From assembly GCA_947490975.1 (NCBI GenBank), contig CANLHV010000068.1, positions 1 through 6,732 on the forward strand: a stretch of 6,732 nucleotides of DNA, written 5' to 3'. The notes under the pieces are model-generated. The model saw nothing but the letters and a program-made list of their open reading frames with translations, searched no databases and was not told where the DNA came from. The DNA is from Acidimicrobiaceae bacterium (GTDB lineage: Bacteria > Actinomycetota > Acidimicrobiia > Acidimicrobiales > Ilumatobacteraceae). The position numbers were made by a program, and so were the translations under genes. Positions 5,708 through 6,732 of the stretch are shown piece after piece; the stretch's first letter is position 1, and every line of letters starts with the position of its first letter.

Positions 5708-6732
5708 GGTGTCACTTTTTCAGTGATCGGCTGATAAAGCAAGACCCGCAAAAAAGAAAGATTCGTCAAGTCGGCAACTGGATCGATTTCGAGTACTGGT
5801 CCGGCAGAGCCGAGTCTTTCAACAACGCGCGCTACGGTGCCGATCAAAATATCTGGTGGCGACAAACTGCGCGAGCCACCGGCGGTCACAATTGGCACGC
5901 CGACTTGAATATCACCAAATCGCACGGCATTGCTGATGAACCGAACGGTCGGCTGACGCGACGGCCCTCGCCCCTCAATCACGCCAGTTTCTCGAACTGC
6001 AAGATCACTCGCAAGCGGCACCGTTATCGACGAAACCCCAGATGGTGTCGCTGGCAGAGTTGTAACTGATGGCGTAAACCCAGCGATTGTTGTTGTGGTT
6101 GTCGTTGTAGTTGTTGTTGATGCTTCGCCTTCAAGACTTGCATCTGGCTCAACAGGTACAACTGGTGACGGCACGGCAGCATTGCTTTTAGCGATTGTTG
6201 TTGTGGTTGTCTGTCGCGGAGAGTTGACGACTTTGACTGAAAGTGCAAAATCTGGATCAGTGATCAACATCACTACAGAGCGATCGCCATAAACCTTGGT
6301 GATCTTTCCGATCAGGCCAGCTGCGTTAAGCACAGGCATTCCGACACGAATGCCGCTCTCACTGCCCTGATTTATTTCAATTGTCTGCGAAAAATTCGTT
6401 GGCGAATCACCAATCACCTGCGCGGTAACTGCATTAATACCAGCAAGAGTCGGCAGTCCATTGAGAGCCAAAAGTTCTTGCGCAAGTCGCACCGAAGCCG
6501 CTGCGGCGACTGTTGCCCCTTCTTGCTGAGCAACTTTTTCTCGAAGACGATCGTTTTCATCGAGCACATCGTTGTAGTCGAATATGCCATGCCAGGCATT
6601 GCTAATCGGTCTAGTGATTACACGAGTCGTACTTTCAACCGGACGAAAAATCGTACCGAAGACATTTCTCAGACCAGAAATTGCTGAAGAATTTTGAAGA
6701 TCAAGCGTGATCAAAATGATCGATGTAAGAAC
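5704..6732 (-). CDS. mreC: Cell shape-determining protein MreC, 5' end outside window
   Basis: MreC is a periplasmic/extracellular scaffold anchored by one N-terminal membrane helix. It binds PBP2 and joins MreB to the wall synthases. The reading frame stays open to the right edge: upstream of the TTG at 6714 the codons read V-L-T-S-I-I, the end of the expected N-terminal membrane helix. The TTG is therefore an internal Leu, and the start and first part of the helix lie beyond 6732. Of 342 visible residues, about 52-94 look like the helical coiled coil (DENDRLREK). About 96-174 and 246-336 are the two parts of the beta domain, with recognisable pieces NQGSESGIRVGMPV, LITDPDFALSV and GVIEGRG. 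Between these parts, about 175-236 is a Thr/Pro/Ala-rich insertion with runs of five and ten Thr. The stop TGA overlaps the mreD GTG start. Family assignment is firm; the function of the insertion is unknown. Confidence 0.95.
   Translation of the reverse strand, partial: VLTSIILITLDLQNSSAISGLRNVFGTIFRPVESTTRVITRPISNAWHGIFDYNDVLDENDRLREKVAQQEGATVAAAASVRLAQELLALNGLPTLAGINAVTAQVIGDSPTNFSQTIEINQGSESGIRVGMPVLNAAGLIGKITKVYGDRSVVMLITDPDFALSVKVVNSPRQTTTTTIAKSNAAVPSPVVPVEPDASLEGEASTTTTTTTTTTIAGFTPSVTTLPATPSGVSSITVPLASDLAVRETGVIEGRGPSRQPTVRFISNAVRFGDIQVGVPIVTAGGSRSLSPPDILIGTVARVVERLGSAGPVLEIDPVADLTNLSFLRVLLYQPITEKVTP
6082..6103. repeat. Direct repeat copy A (22 bp) inside mreC
   Basis: A 22-base stretch beginning AGCGATTGTTGTTGTGG on the plus strand recurs without mismatch at 6190-6211. 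On the coding strand it covers the end of the ten-Thr run and encodes Thr-Thr-Thr-Thr-Thr-Ile-Ala. The flanking bases differ (C before and G after in this copy, T and T in the other), so the exact repeat is 22 bases. Confidence 0.9.
6190..6211. repeat. Direct repeat copy B (22 bp) inside mreC
   Basis: Identical to 6082-6103 and offset by 108 bases, exactly 36 codons, so both copies are read in the same frame as Thr5-Ile-Ala. Recombination or slippage between the copies would remove or add 36 residues without breaking the mreC frame. It probably arose as a local duplication within the low-complexity linker (inference). Confidence 0.9.

Noticed and set aside
6095..6292. Plus-strand frame with a poly-Val stretch
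   Set aside because: It is the reverse complement of the polythreonine codons of mreC (ACA read as TGT/GTT/TTG) and has no other protein character.
6712..6714. TTG at 6714 as the mreC start
   Set aside because: The frame continues to the window edge, and the upstream codons give the hydrophobic V-L-T-S-I-I that completes the expected MreC membrane helix. The TTG is an internal Leu and the gene is truncated by the edge.

Overview
The window holds one block of five genes, all on the minus strand: mreC (5' end cut off by the right edge), mreD, mrdA (PBP2), rodA, and an RNase E/G gene that ends four bases from the left edge. The first four encode the core of the elongasome, the machine that inserts lateral-wall peptidoglycan in rod-shaped bacteria. 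The fifth is an endoribonuclease of RNA decay and processing. No RNA gene, insertion sequence, CRISPR array, prophage piece or plus-strand gene can be supported.

Organism: most likely an actinobacterium, and by look an Acidimicrobiia-like lineage of moderate GC (about half by eye, not computed). The grounds are the order mreC-mreD-PBP2-rodA followed by an RNase E/G, a polythreonine linker inside MreC, and an RNase with a long Arg/Gly-rich N-terminal arm and almost no tail after the zinc-link. This placement is inference from protein style and gene order, not from a database match.

Layout, right to left (the direction of transcription): mreC 6732-5704, open at the edge; mreD 5707-5189, overlapping the mreC stop as GTGA; mrdA 5189-3009, overlapping the mreD stop as TGATG; rodA 2998-1829, starting 10 bases after the mrdA stop with its ribosome binding site lying across that stop. 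A 171-base gap (1828-1658) follows, with several short inverted repeats and a weak terminator-like hairpin. Then comes the RNase E/G gene 1657-5 behind a strong Shine-Dalgarno sequence.

How they work together: MreC and MreD form the membrane scaffold that links cytoplasmic MreB filaments (mreB would be expected just beyond the right edge) to the synthases. RodA polymerises lipid II into glycan strands, and PBP2 crosslinks them. All catalytic residues I looked for are present in PBP2, RodA and the RNase. The tight overlaps suggest one translationally coupled mRNA for mreC to rodA. Whether the RNase is on the same mRNA or is set apart by the structured gap cannot be settled from sequence.

I do not see a new biological system here. 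The parts worth a second look are a Thr-rich insertion in MreC bounded by a phase-neutral direct repeat, a four-cysteine loop in PBP2, and alternative base pairing in the rodA-RNase gap.
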